DNA of 64,000 bases from Leptolyngbya sp. PCC 6406 (GTDB taxonomy: Bacteria; Cyanobacteriota; Cyanobacteriia; Phormidesmidales; Phormidesmidaceae): the NCBI RefSeq assembly GCF_000332095.2, contig NZ_KI913949.1, positions 2,287,752 to 2,351,751 of the forward strand. Direction: 5' to 3'. The number at the start of each line of letters is the position of its first letter. Positions within the stretch are counted from its first letter, which is position 1. Of this stretch, positions 26,305-35,292 are shown piece after piece. Under the pieces are notes generated by a model. That model was not told the DNA's origin. It worked only from the letters and a program-made list of their open reading frames with translations, and ran no database searches. A program made the translations under genes and the position numbers.

Positions 26305-27351
26305 ATGCTCTACCCACTGACCCATCGTTACAGCAACAATAACCACCTATGGATTAGCCCTCTTGCTCTGACCTGTGGCTTGTTGCTGGGGGGATTAATC
26401 AACCCAATAGCTGCCACCGCCCAAATTATCCCGGATGGCACCTTAGGGCCAGAGCAATCCACCCTCAACACTGGCACTGTCAATGGCCTACCCGCTGACC
26501 TGATCCAGGGAGGCGCAATTCGCGGCGACAACCTCTTCCACAGCTTTACTGAGTTCAATGTCGGCGACTCCCAGCGGGTCTACTTTGCCCACCCCGATAC
26601 CGTCAGCCGCATCATCGGTCGCGTCACTGGCAACAATGCTTCCTTTATCAACGGCACCCTGGGAGTCATCGGCAGTGCCGATTTGTTTCTTTTCAACCCC
26701 AACGGTGTTGTCTTTGGTCCCAATGCCCACCTGGATATCCAAGGTTCCTTTCTGGGGAGTACTGCCAATAGTCTGGACTGGGGCAGTGGTCTTGAATTCA
26801 GCCCCACCGACTCCGAGGCTCCAACTTTACTAGCTATCTACCTTCCCGTCAGCCTTACCTACCACCAAGGGAACCATAACCTCTGGCTCAATTTGTTCAA
26901 TCAAGGTGATCCTAGCTTTGATCTACGGGCGTTCATCGTACTAGCGGCTATCAAGAATCCGTCATTCGTTTTAGTTATCCCGCAGGGTGGAGATGAAAGG
27001 ATAGGTGTTAACCCTATAGCTGGCGTTGAAGCAATTGCTATGTTGCTTGAACAAGAAGGAGTTAGATTTGGAGACCAACGCTCTGATCAAGATGATCTCA
27101 TATTGGGAGATCTGCCCCAGAGATTTCTTCAAGAGATAATCACTGGACGTTGTAGGACATCACCAGCACAGCCTAGCTTCACAATTACCGGGCCAGGGGG
27201 ACTCGCGCCCGGAATCGATGCGACCCTCAGCTTGAATGATATCCAGGTGCCGCCAACCCCTTGGCCGGGTGAGCACGCCCCGGAGCCCACCATGGTTTCC
27301 GATATTGGAACCACTCGCGGCCCTGCCACCCACCTTCCTCAAGGTTGCTAG
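26305..27351 (+). CDS. Very short TpsA-like (filamentous haemagglutinin) protein
   Basis: A 348-residue protein with a signal peptide (ALTCGLLLGGLINPIAATAQ) and a full TPS export domain (IQGGAIRGDNLFHSFTEFNV, ISRIIGRVTG-like SRIIGRVTG, GSADLFLFNPNGVVFGPNA). The usual long beta-helix is missing. A different segment of about 100 residues (LNLFNQGDPSFDLRAFIVLA) joins directly to the C-terminal TpsA module (GRCRTSPAQPSFTITGPGGL, VPPTPWPG). This reads like an internal deletion or replacement that kept the frame. After the TAG stop the same frame stays open for about 80 codons. It is either a miniature TpsA or a decayed copy; expression is unknown. Confidence 0.72.
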   Translation: MLYPLTHRYSNNNHLWISPLALTCGLLLGGLINPIAATAQIIPDGTLGPEQSTLNTGTVNGLPADLIQGGAIRGDNLFHSFTEFNVGDSQRVYFAHPDTVSRIIGRVTGNNASFINGTLGVIGSADLFLFNPNGVVFGPNAHLDIQGSFLGSTANSLDWGSGLEFSPTDSEAPTLLAIYLPVSLTYHQGNHNLWLNLFNQGDPSFDLRAFIVLAAIKNPSFVLVIPQGGDERIGVNPIAGVEAIAMLLEQEGVRFGDQRSDQDDLILGDLPQRFLQEIITGRCRTSPAQPSFTITGPGGLAPGIDATLSLNDIQVPPTPWPGEHAPEPTMVSDIGTTRGPATHLPQGC

Positions 27352-27360
27352 GGTGCCGGT

Positions 27361-27435
27361 GAAGTTGGCTCTACTCGATGCGATCGCTATGGTGCGATCG
27401 CCGCCGACAACAGCCTCCTTGTTTCTCCAGCAACA
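27361..27435 (+). pseudogene. Possible remnant of a TpsB loop-6 region
   Basis: In the frame following the short TpsA stop, VGSTRCDRYGAIAADNSLLV aligns with VGTVRGYRRDAITADNGLFF of the intact TpsB (positions near 24411), matching V, G, R, R, A, I, A, D, N, L without gaps. The flanking sequence does not match. The piece may be a relic of a second TpsB gene. The similarity is short. Confidence 0.4.
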
Positions 27436-27596
27436 TCCACATCAACCTCCTCTGATGTCATCAACCTTCCTTTACGCAAATTTCATCTGTATAAAATTCC
27501 TATGAAGTTACCAAGAAGCTGCGTAGAATCCCTTGCTATTCTCAGAGATAGGCATAGATTTATTAAAGATACCGTGCATCTCCGAGGTAAATACTG

Positions 27597-29837
27597 ATGA
27601 CTATTATTCGTGGGCTGGCTCTGACGTTAGTAACTGCGACTGCTATTTCATCTCTGACCGTAGTATTTACTACAGAAATTGTAAGCGCTCAGAATACTAC
27701 TGGCAGTACGCACAATACTGGCAGTAGTAGTACGGGGAGTTCTGCCTCCATTGATGACTTACTTAATCCAACGGACGGAGCGAGTCTGGTTACAGACTCT
27801 GTAACAGATTTTTCTAACACTCAGAACTATAAGCGGTGGTTTTATCTATTTGGAGGTCAAGAGGAACCTATAGAAATAGTTCCAGCCTTGGGTGGTCAGT
27901 GGAACGCACCTGACGGGAGTATTCTGACCGCGACAGGCGGAACTCTTAAAGCCGACTCACCTACATCTTTAGTACGACGATGGGTCAGTAACATTACTGG
28001 TGAAATTATTTTATCTAACATTTTGACTGCTGATGCCTTTGCTGACATCCGACAGCAGATTGTCTGGAATAGCCAAGAGCAGGGCTCCCAAGAGATCATA
28101 TCCATTAATGGCATGAATGGAACTGGAGAAACTGGCACTCAGCAATCCCTTTATGTTCAAGCAGGTGACTCCATAGACATTATTGTTTCTTCCCTCAACA
28201 GTGAGGTGGACATCACCTTTGGGAATTGGAATCGAATTGAAAGCATGTCGGTAGGTGGTTTATCTTATATTGACAGTAAAGAAGGGGTATTACAAATTCC
28301 AATTATATTAGATTGTGAGAATGTGATTATGCCTTATCAGTTTAATGGAATTGCAGCCTCGTTGATTGGTGCTAATACTCGTTCTCTACCCGGCATTATT
28401 GGCATTGATGAACAAGGCAATTATATAGGTCGCGGCCAACAAATAAAGGCAGGTGCAAGTGCGATTCCCAATGGTACTCCTTTGGCATTTGATTCTTGGA
28501 CAAGGTGTGGAATTAATATCCAATATACTGGATTAAATATTCCTGCAACTAATGCTTGGTATCGAATTGCCGGAACTGCAAGTGAGTGGATATCAGGTTC
28601 TATTGTTAATAACGTTCTTGCCTTACCAGTACCTACAACACCTTTAGGATATGGTGTGCAGCACATTGGAATCCGATTGGAAGATGTTATTCAGGAGGCA
28701 TATAGGGCTTATACAGAGAAACTTTACTGGGATCCAGAAAGAGGTACCGATGTGGAAGTTCCTAATCGAGGGGATGTTGTTATTGCGGATCACTCTCCTG
28801 GTTCATTTGTGCATCGCTCTCCTACAATAGCAAACTCACCGGTCATGGAGGCTAAATATGCAGCTATATCAGGCCAAGATGCAGATGCAATGAATGATTA
28901 CATTAAACAACTTTTAGGAGAACCATATCTTGATAATGCTCCTTGTCCCAGAGTAAATACTTTTGCGGAGCTGCTGGATATACTCAATCAGTGTTTCATT
29001 ACACCTGCTGAGGAGAAGGGCTATGAGGGTGAAAAATACACTGCTGCGGGATTGCTTGAGCGAGCTGCCGAAGAGGTTGGTGCTGGTTATGGTCGCTATC
29101 GAGGATTCATTCCCAACAAATTTGAAGTTGGCGATACCTCAATTGAGAATCTGATTAAACAAGGTAACTATAATGCGGAAAGCCTTGAAATTCGCCAGGT
29201 CATTGATCCAGATGGCAATGTTTTCTCAGTAAATCCTACGACGGTTTCCGTGATTACACCTTGGTTGCTGTTCGGTTATGCCAGTGGTGAAATCATTCCT
29301 TCTGCTCAATGGATTCAGGGGATTCTGGAGTCGGTTAGTGGATTTGTCCTCGTGGATCCGAACAAAAATACACTTGGTTATTTGTCCAGCACTCTGGATC
29401 TCTCTGATTTGCAGAATAATCCTGAACTTCAGCTTGAGTTTCAACTATTTGATAGCCTTCCTAGGAATTCACTGTTTCAGAATATTGCTGGAGCATCCTT
29501 AAACAAAACGGATTACGTTACGGACTCTACAAAGGGAATTCCAATCTATGGCCCTAATTGCCCTGAGCCCGATCCTGTTGAAAGTGTGTTTCAGTTTCAT
29601 GTGCCAAACAGAATTGAAAATCAGGGGGGATATAGTCTGTGGATTTTTGGTAAGAACAGGAACTCAAAAGTAGTTGTGGGTAGCGAGAATGGAGCAAAGC
29701 TGATTTACCCTGGCTGTGATGGCTACGTAGTTGTAGATCCAGTCAATATTCCTGAACCATCACTAGGGCTAGGGCTCTTTGCCTCTCTGCTAGGTCTGGG
29801 ACTGATTGGCAAGAAAAAGTATTTGAGTCAAGACTAG
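27597..29837 (+). CDS. Large PEP-CTERM surface protein
   Basis: A 746-residue protein with a signal peptide (IRGLALTLVTATAISSLTVV, cleavage near VSAQN) and a C-terminal sorting signal (IPEPSLGLGLFASLLGLGLI, then KKKYLSQD). An Asn/Thr/Ser-rich linker follows the signal peptide. The body, of unknown fold, contains a stretch of about 110 residues with Asn, Tyr and acidic residues (YRAYTEKLYWDPERGTDVEV). Codon use is AT-rich compared with the genes on either side at larger distance. It lies between two TpsA genes on the same strand. Surface attachment through exosortase is a family inference. Confidence 0.83.
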   Translation: MTIIRGLALTLVTATAISSLTVVFTTEIVSAQNTTGSTHNTGSSSTGSSASIDDLLNPTDGASLVTDSVTDFSNTQNYKRWFYLFGGQEEPIEIVPALGGQWNAPDGSILTATGGTLKADSPTSLVRRWVSNITGEIILSNILTADAFADIRQQIVWNSQEQGSQEIISINGMNGTGETGTQQSLYVQAGDSIDIIVSSLNSEVDITFGNWNRIESMSVGGLSYIDSKEGVLQIPIILDCENVIMPYQFNGIAASLIGANTRSLPGIIGIDEQGNYIGRGQQIKAGASAIPNGTPLAFDSWTRCGINIQYTGLNIPATNAWYRIAGTASEWISGSIVNNVLALPVPTTPLGYGVQHIGIRLEDVIQEAYRAYTEKLYWDPERGTDVEVPNRGDVVIADHSPGSFVHRSPTIANSPVMEAKYAAISGQDADAMNDYIKQLLGEPYLDNAPCPRVNTFAELLDILNQCFITPAEEKGYEGEKYTAAGLLERAAEEVGAGYGRYRGFIPNKFEVGDTSIENLIKQGNYNAESLEIRQVIDPDGNVFSVNPTTVSVITPWLLFGYASGEIIPSAQWIQGILESVSGFVLVDPNKNTLGYLSSTLDLSDLQNNPELQLEFQLFDSLPRNSLFQNIAGASLNKTDYVTDSTKGIPIYGPNCPEPDPVESVFQFHVPNRIENQGGYSLWIFGKNRNSKVVVGSENGAKLIYPGCDGYVVVDPVNIPEPSLGLGLFASLLGLGLIGKKKYLSQD

Positions 29838-29957
29838 AATTATGGCGAGGATTGAAAAACTGAGATTTATCCTTGTGAGGAGAGATTCAGCTTAGCATAA
29901 TCGCCATCCTGTTTAAATATTTTTTGTGTTAGGGACATCTACAAGTGGTGCGTGACA

Positions 29958-32372
29958 ATGTTTATTCCAATTAATGCGCCAGGTTCTAGACTGGTATCTG
30001 TTTCCTTTGTTTGCAGTTGTTTACTAGGATTGGGCGTCGGGGTGTCTGAGGCAACTGCCCAAATTCTTCCTGACGCTACTCTAGTAGGGCCAGAGTTATC
30101 AAGTCCCATCAATGGACTTATTAATGCTCAACCCGCCATCGTGATTGAGGGTGGTGCAATTCGAGGAGCCAATCTTCTGCACAGTTTTACAGAGTTTAAT
30201 GTTGGTGCTGGTCAGCGTGTTTATTTTGATCATGATAATACTATCAGTCATATTATTGCCCGTGTTACGGGTGGTAATGCTTCCAACATTAATGGGGTTT
30301 TAGGAGTATCTAGCAATGGCTTTACTGGTAGTGCTGATTTATTCTTAATTAATCCCAATGGAATTGTGTTTGGACCTAATGCAGCTTTAGATTTGGGAGG
30401 TTCTTTCATTGCTAGTACTGCGGAAAGTGTGATATTTGATAACGGAGAAGTCTTCTCTAGTGCATCTCCAGATGTTCCACTTCTGACGATTAATCTTCCT
30501 GTTTCCCTCCAATTTGGGAATAGGGCTGAAAGCATCCAGGTTAATGGAGTACAAGTTGGGTTTAATATTTTTCCCAGGTTGGCTGTTGATTTTGATCGCA
30601 CGCTTGCTCTAATTGGTGGTGATCTTGAGATAAGGTCTGGTGATATTAGTGCAACCCATGGCCAAATTGCTCTAGGTAGTGTTGCTCCTCAAAGTATTGT
30701 CAATTTAACTGCGGTTCCTACAGGTTGGATTTTTGATTATAGTGATACATCAAGTTTTCAAGATATTCGTCTTTCTCAAGGTGGCGCGATTGTTTCTAGC
30801 GGTGGCAATATACAAGTTCAAGCTAGAAACTTGATTATAGAAGAGCAGGCTTACTTTGATTTGAGTCCCACACCCGCTCAAGCATCTGGCAGTCTCGTGA
30901 TTGAAACCTCTGAATCTGTTCAGTTACGTGACAGTGGAACAGAGTTATTTTTGGAGAATTTGGGACTTGCTCAAGACGTAGGATTCATCGAAATTAGAAC
31001 TGGCAGCTTGCTGCTAGATCCCGGCACATCTATTCGTAGCACAACATCTGGTAATGGTCGAGCCGGAGATGTCAATATATATGCTCAAAATATTGATTTG
31101 TCTGACAGTCAAATTCGCTCGGAATCTCTTCCGAGTTCTACCCGAGAGGCAGGGAACATCAATTTGTTCTCGCAGAACTTAAGTTTGCAATTTGGATCCA
31201 GAATTTCAGCCGCTACTGCTAGTCCGGCAGCAGGAGGAAATATTACTGTGCGTCCGCTGCAAACTGGTGCCCCTTCTGCGATTATGGTTGACAGCGTGAG
31301 CCAGATAAATAGCAAGACTGTTGCGGCGGGGATTGCAGGCAATATTGTCCTGGAGGCCACCACAGTTAGGCTGGACAATCAGGGCCGGATTACTGCGGAA
31401 GAAACCACCAATAGCCAGGGGGGCAGTATTCGGCTGGAGAATGTGGGTACATTGAGCCTGTTGAATAACAGTCGCATTACCACTGAGGCTGTAGATGGTC
31501 AGGGGGGCACGATTGATATTGGGGCGGGGGGAACCGTTCGCATTGATACCGGTAGCCGGATTACGTCAGAAGCAACAGGAGCCGGGTCAGCGGGGGGAAT
31601 TCAACTGCGGACTGCCGGAGAGCTGCGATTGACTAACAATGCGGCCATCACAGTGAGCACCGCAGGGGCAGGGGTGGCTGGAAATTTGGATGTTCGAGCA
31701 GGCAGCATCAATTTAATTCAACAAGGCCGTATTCAAGCCTTCACAAATTCAGGGCTGGGGGGCAATCTTGAATTCAGAGTCCCCGGCAATATCATCATGC
31801 GCTTCAACAGTGAAATCACCACGGAAGCACTGGGCACTGGGGATGGGGGCAACATTGGCTTCTTTGTAGGCGGGTCGATTTTGGCTCCCGTTTTAAGTGA
31901 GAACAATGATGTGGTCGCCAGTGCCATATCGGGGCAAGGAGGTCGTATTTATGGCGATGTGCGGGGGGTGATTCTCTTCTTTAATGACTTTCAAGGTGTT
32001 CGCACCCCAGAAAATGACTTTACGGCTACCTCAGAACAGGGGCTAGACGGCAGCGTTGATGTGGAATTTTCTGAACGTCCTGAAGACGAAAGTCTGCCAG
32101 AGGACTTCCTAGGGGAGGAGATTGCCGATCGCTGTGCCGCAGGGGTGGCCCAGTCCCCAGAGCGTCGCCGCCGCCAGAGCACCTTCATCATTACCGGACA
32201 GGGGGGTGTTGCCCCTGGGGTAGAGGGGGCGTTGAGTCCAGATGGGGTGCGAGTTCCCCTCAGCCCCTGGCCCGATGCTGATATCCCTGCCGAGAATTCC
32301 GAAGCACCGTTAGGTGTGGATAGCAGCCAACGCCCTATCCACACCGCCGCAGCCTGTCATCGTCCCGGATAG
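29958..32372 (+). CDS. TpsA filamentous haemagglutinin-like exoprotein
   Basis: The ATG at 29958 (MFIPINAPGSRLVSVSFVCS) gives 804 residues; a GTG lies two codons earlier. Signal peptide to about EATAQ; TPS domain (IEGGAIRGANLLHSFTEFNV, GSADLFLINPNGIVFGPNA); then a beta-helix of about 500 residues (SQIRSESLPSSTREAGNINL, NNSRITTEAVDGQGGTIDIG). It ends in the cyanobacterial TpsA C-terminal module (IADRCAAGVAQSPE, STFIITGQGGVAPG). The first two-thirds are AT-rich and the last third GC-rich, with a switch near 31.3 kb. The TpsB at 22900 is the likely exporter. The TPR-CHAT gene follows on the same strand. Confidence 0.9.
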   Translation: MFIPINAPGSRLVSVSFVCSCLLGLGVGVSEATAQILPDATLVGPELSSPINGLINAQPAIVIEGGAIRGANLLHSFTEFNVGAGQRVYFDHDNTISHIIARVTGGNASNINGVLGVSSNGFTGSADLFLINPNGIVFGPNAALDLGGSFIASTAESVIFDNGEVFSSASPDVPLLTINLPVSLQFGNRAESIQVNGVQVGFNIFPRLAVDFDRTLALIGGDLEIRSGDISATHGQIALGSVAPQSIVNLTAVPTGWIFDYSDTSSFQDIRLSQGGAIVSSGGNIQVQARNLIIEEQAYFDLSPTPAQASGSLVIETSESVQLRDSGTELFLENLGLAQDVGFIEIRTGSLLLDPGTSIRSTTSGNGRAGDVNIYAQNIDLSDSQIRSESLPSSTREAGNINLFSQNLSLQFGSRISAATASPAAGGNITVRPLQTGAPSAIMVDSVSQINSKTVAAGIAGNIVLEATTVRLDNQGRITAEETTNSQGGSIRLENVGTLSLLNNSRITTEAVDGQGGTIDIGAGGTVRIDTGSRITSEATGAGSAGGIQLRTAGELRLTNNAAITVSTAGAGVAGNLDVRAGSINLIQQGRIQAFTNSGLGGNLEFRVPGNIIMRFNSEITTEALGTGDGGNIGFFVGGSILAPVLSENNDVVASAISGQGGRIYGDVRGVILFFNDFQGVRTPENDFTATSEQGLDGSVDVEFSERPEDESLPEDFLGEEIADRCAAGVAQSPERRRRQSTFIITGQGGVAPGVEGALSPDGVRVPLSPWPDADIPAENSEAPLGVDSSQRPIHTAAACHRPG

Positions 32373-32437
32373 ATAGATTAACCCTGCCCTTAGGGACGTG
32401 CGATTAAATCACATCCCCAGCTCGCTACCCCCATATC

Positions 32438-32531
32438 GGTCACCCGCCCAGCGGGCAAGCATCCTATGCCCTCCGGGCAGGCTCTGCTAACGACTCCGCC
32501 GCTCAGGACAGGCAAGGGATTGCCCCTACGG
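32438..32531 (+). repeat. Interspersed repeat unit with GTAGGGGC hairpin
   Basis: The unit contains TCACCCGCCCAGCGGGCAAG, CTCCGGGCAGGCTCTGC, and the hairpin GGCAA/TTGCC ending in CCCCTAC (32511-32529). A close relative occupies 21090-21185 and parts occur near 19240 and 58780. Confidence 0.78.
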
Positions 32532-32574
32532 ATATGGAAATCCCTGATCGCTCACTGCATCTACCGCATCTACC

Positions 32575-35277
32575 ATGACCCTACCCTTGCGCCGCTCCCT
32601 GCGTCTTTGCCTATGGCTGATTTTGGGCCTGCTGCTCACCCTGCTGTGGAGCAGTGGGGGCAGCTTTATCCCCGCCCCGGCCCAAACCGCCCCCCCACCC
32701 CTCTACCAAGCAGGGGAAGATGCCTATGAGCAGGGGGACTATGAAGGCGCGATCGCACATTGGGAAACCCTACTGGCCGAAACCCAGGAGATTCCCCAGC
32801 GGGCCTCCCTGCTCAATAACCTCTCCCTGGCCCATCAAAACCTTCAGAATTGGGATGCAGCTCAACAGGCCATCCTCCAGAGCCTAGAGAGTCTGGGCTG
32901 GGAGGAGACCCGCAGCAACCGTACCCCCCAGCGGACATCCTTAGCCCTAGGCCGCAGCCTAGATGTCTATGGCCAATGGTGGGAACGCCAGGGTCAGACC
33001 GAGACAGCCCTGGGGCTATGGCAACAGGCAGAGCAACAGTACCGCCAGCACCTTAACCAGCCCAGCGCCCTAGAAGATTGGGTCAGAAACCAGCTCTATC
33101 AGGCCCGTGCCCTGCAATATCTGGGTCGTCATCTCGATGCCCAATCCCGGCTCACCGGTCTGTACCAAGCCATCCAGACCGAGCCCGATCGCCTGACCCC
33201 AGCCCTGCGGGTAGACTTAGCCATTGATTTAGGGCGCACCTTGCGCTTGATTGGCACCCTCGACAGTTCCCCAGACACCCTATCAGCCCTAGGGGTTTTA
33301 CAAGCGGCTCAGGTACTGGCCCAGCAGCAAGCCCCCGATCGCCTCAGTGCCCTCCATCTAGAACTGGGAAATGTCTATCGAAGCATCGCCGAGCGCAACC
33401 TGGCCATCCAGGATAAGCCCAGAGCGCTAGAGAATCGGAACCGGGCGATCGCCGCCTATGACCAGGCCGTTGCCATGGCTTCCACACCGCTCCAGGGACT
33501 ACAAGCCCAACTTAACTCCCTCAGTTTTATGGCTAAACACCTGCATCGGGCTACAGATATAGCCCCCGAACCGGAGGACCTAACTACCCTGGTGCGCCAG
33601 ATTTATCCCCAGATCCAAGCCCTGCCGAGCCAAGATCGCCCCAGCATCGCCGCCCGCATCCACTTTGCCCACCACCTGATTCCCCTGCTCCAGACCCATC
33701 CCAGTCTGCCGCCCAGCCGCGCCGACCTAGTCCAACTGATCAGGACTGCCGTCGCCGCCGCCCAGGAACAGAACGATCGCCGCCTCTACAGCGAAGCCAC
33801 TGGCATCCTGGGTCGCCTCTACGAAACCGCAGCCCCCACCCCCCAACACCTAGCGGATGCCTTCCGCGCCACCGATGTTGCCCTCACCACCGCCCAAGCC
33901 ATTCACCGCCCTGAACTCACCTACCGCTGGCTCTGGCAACTGGGCAAAATTCAGGAAAAACAAGGGGAACGGGAAAGTGCGATCGCGGCCTACACCGCCG
34001 CCGTCGAAACCATCCAATCCCTCCGTCGCGACCTGGTCATCCTCAACCCCGATGTCCAGTTCTCCTTCCGCGACGACATCGAACCCGTCTACCGCGAACT
34101 CGCCGACCTCCTCCTCAAGGCCGACCAGCCCACCCAACCCTCTTTGAGGAACGCCCGTCAGGTGATCGACTCTCTGCAAACCCTGGAGGTGGAAAACTAT
34201 CTGCGTCAATCCTGTAGCATCGCCAGCCTAGAGGCCGTGGATCGAGTGATTGATCAATTTGACTCCGCCGCTTTCCTGTACTCCATTGTCCTAGGAGATC
34301 GCCTAGAGGTGATTCTCAAACTACCCCATCAAGATCAACTCCTCAGCCACCAGACCTACCAATCTCCCGCCTGGTTTGAAACGCAGATTAAACAACTCAG
34401 AGGGGCTGTAGAGGGGCCTGCCTTCTCTGACGACACCCTGCAATTGACTAAAGCCGCCTATAGCTGGTTCGTGGAGCCCTTTGAAGCTGCTCTAGAAGAA
34501 CAAGGGGTGACTACACTGGTGTTTGTTTTGGATGGAGTCTTGCGGGATATTCCTGTAGCGGCCCTCTTTGATGGAGAGCAATTCCTGATTCAAAAACCCT
34601 ATGCGATCGCCCTATCCCCTGGGTTGCAACTGCTCAGTCCCCAACCCATGCAAGAAAAGGACATCAGTTCAGTGGTCATGGGTCTCTCAGAGCAACGCGG
34701 CGACCTACCTACACACCGTGACTTCCCGGCTCTTCGACATGTCATTACCGAAGTTGAAAGTATTCAATCAACGATACCTTTGGCCAAAGTCTTTTTGAAT
34801 CAAGCCTTTACCAGCGACACATTGAGAGATGTGGTCGTCACTGATAATAGTCCCATCCTGCATATTGCCACCCACGGACAATTTTATGCCGATCTGGAAA
34901 AGACCTTTATCCTCGCCTGGGATAAACCAGTCAATATCAGGGAATTGGGAGATATTCTCCGACCTCGGGATCAGAACAGTCCTGACCCAATTGAGCTAAT
35001 GATTCTCAGTGCCTGTCAAACGATGCAAGGTGGTGGGCAGGCCGCCCTTGGATTAGCGGGTTTAGCCCTGCAAGCGGGGGCCAGAGGAACAATCGCCTCT
35101 CAGTGGATAGTTGATGACCGAGCCACTAGTAACTTGATGGCCACCTTTTATCACATCCTGGCAACAGAAAAGGTGACCAAGTCAGAAGCCCTGCGTCGGG
35201 CTCAGGTCACCCTATTGGAAGCAGGACGGCCACCCTATTTTTGGGCAGCGTTCATCAGCCTGGGGAACTGGCTATAG
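32575..35277 (+). CDS. Exported TPR-CHAT protease
   Basis: A 900-residue protein. It starts with a signal peptide (LRLCLWLILGLLLTLLWSSG, cleavage near PAPAQ), so it is probably periplasmic or secreted. TPR-like helical repeats fill residues about 45-520 (YQAGEDAYEQGDYEGAIAHW, LLNNLSLAHQNLQNWDAAQQ). The C-terminal CHAT domain (about 640-900) keeps the caspase-like pair His767 (HIATHGQF) and Cys814 (LSACQTMQGG), followed by GLAGLALQAGARGTIASQW and the closing PYFWAAFISLGNW. CHAT enzymes are regulated peptidases. Its position directly behind a TpsA gene suggests action on the secreted partner or on surface proteins, which is inference. Confidence 0.93.
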   Translation: MTLPLRRSLRLCLWLILGLLLTLLWSSGGSFIPAPAQTAPPPLYQAGEDAYEQGDYEGAIAHWETLLAETQEIPQRASLLNNLSLAHQNLQNWDAAQQAILQSLESLGWEETRSNRTPQRTSLALGRSLDVYGQWWERQGQTETALGLWQQAEQQYRQHLNQPSALEDWVRNQLYQARALQYLGRHLDAQSRLTGLYQAIQTEPDRLTPALRVDLAIDLGRTLRLIGTLDSSPDTLSALGVLQAAQVLAQQQAPDRLSALHLELGNVYRSIAERNLAIQDKPRALENRNRAIAAYDQAVAMASTPLQGLQAQLNSLSFMAKHLHRATDIAPEPEDLTTLVRQIYPQIQALPSQDRPSIAARIHFAHHLIPLLQTHPSLPPSRADLVQLIRTAVAAAQEQNDRRLYSEATGILGRLYETAAPTPQHLADAFRATDVALTTAQAIHRPELTYRWLWQLGKIQEKQGERESAIAAYTAAVETIQSLRRDLVILNPDVQFSFRDDIEPVYRELADLLLKADQPTQPSLRNARQVIDSLQTLEVENYLRQSCSIASLEAVDRVIDQFDSAAFLYSIVLGDRLEVILKLPHQDQLLSHQTYQSPAWFETQIKQLRGAVEGPAFSDDTLQLTKAAYSWFVEPFEAALEEQGVTTLVFVLDGVLRDIPVAALFDGEQFLIQKPYAIALSPGLQLLSPQPMQEKDISSVVMGLSEQRGDLPTHRDFPALRHVITEVESIQSTIPLAKVFLNQAFTSDTLRDVVVTDNSPILHIATHGQFYADLEKTFILAWDKPVNIRELGDILRPRDQNSPDPIELMILSACQTMQGGGQAALGLAGLALQAGARGTIASQWIVDDRATSNLMATFYHILATEKVTKSEALRRAQVTLLEAGRPPYFWAAFISLGNWL

Positions 35278-35292
35278 CGTCCCAACCGCACC

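Noticed and set aside
26281-26335. tRNA-like D-arm (minus strand GTGGGTAGAGC) over the short TpsA start
   Set aside because: The anticodon stem does not pair and no T-arm or acceptor stem can be formed; it coincides with TpsA codons.
19394-35277. Prophage or large integrated element
   Set aside because: No integrase, structural phage genes, tRNA target or flanking direct repeats are visible.
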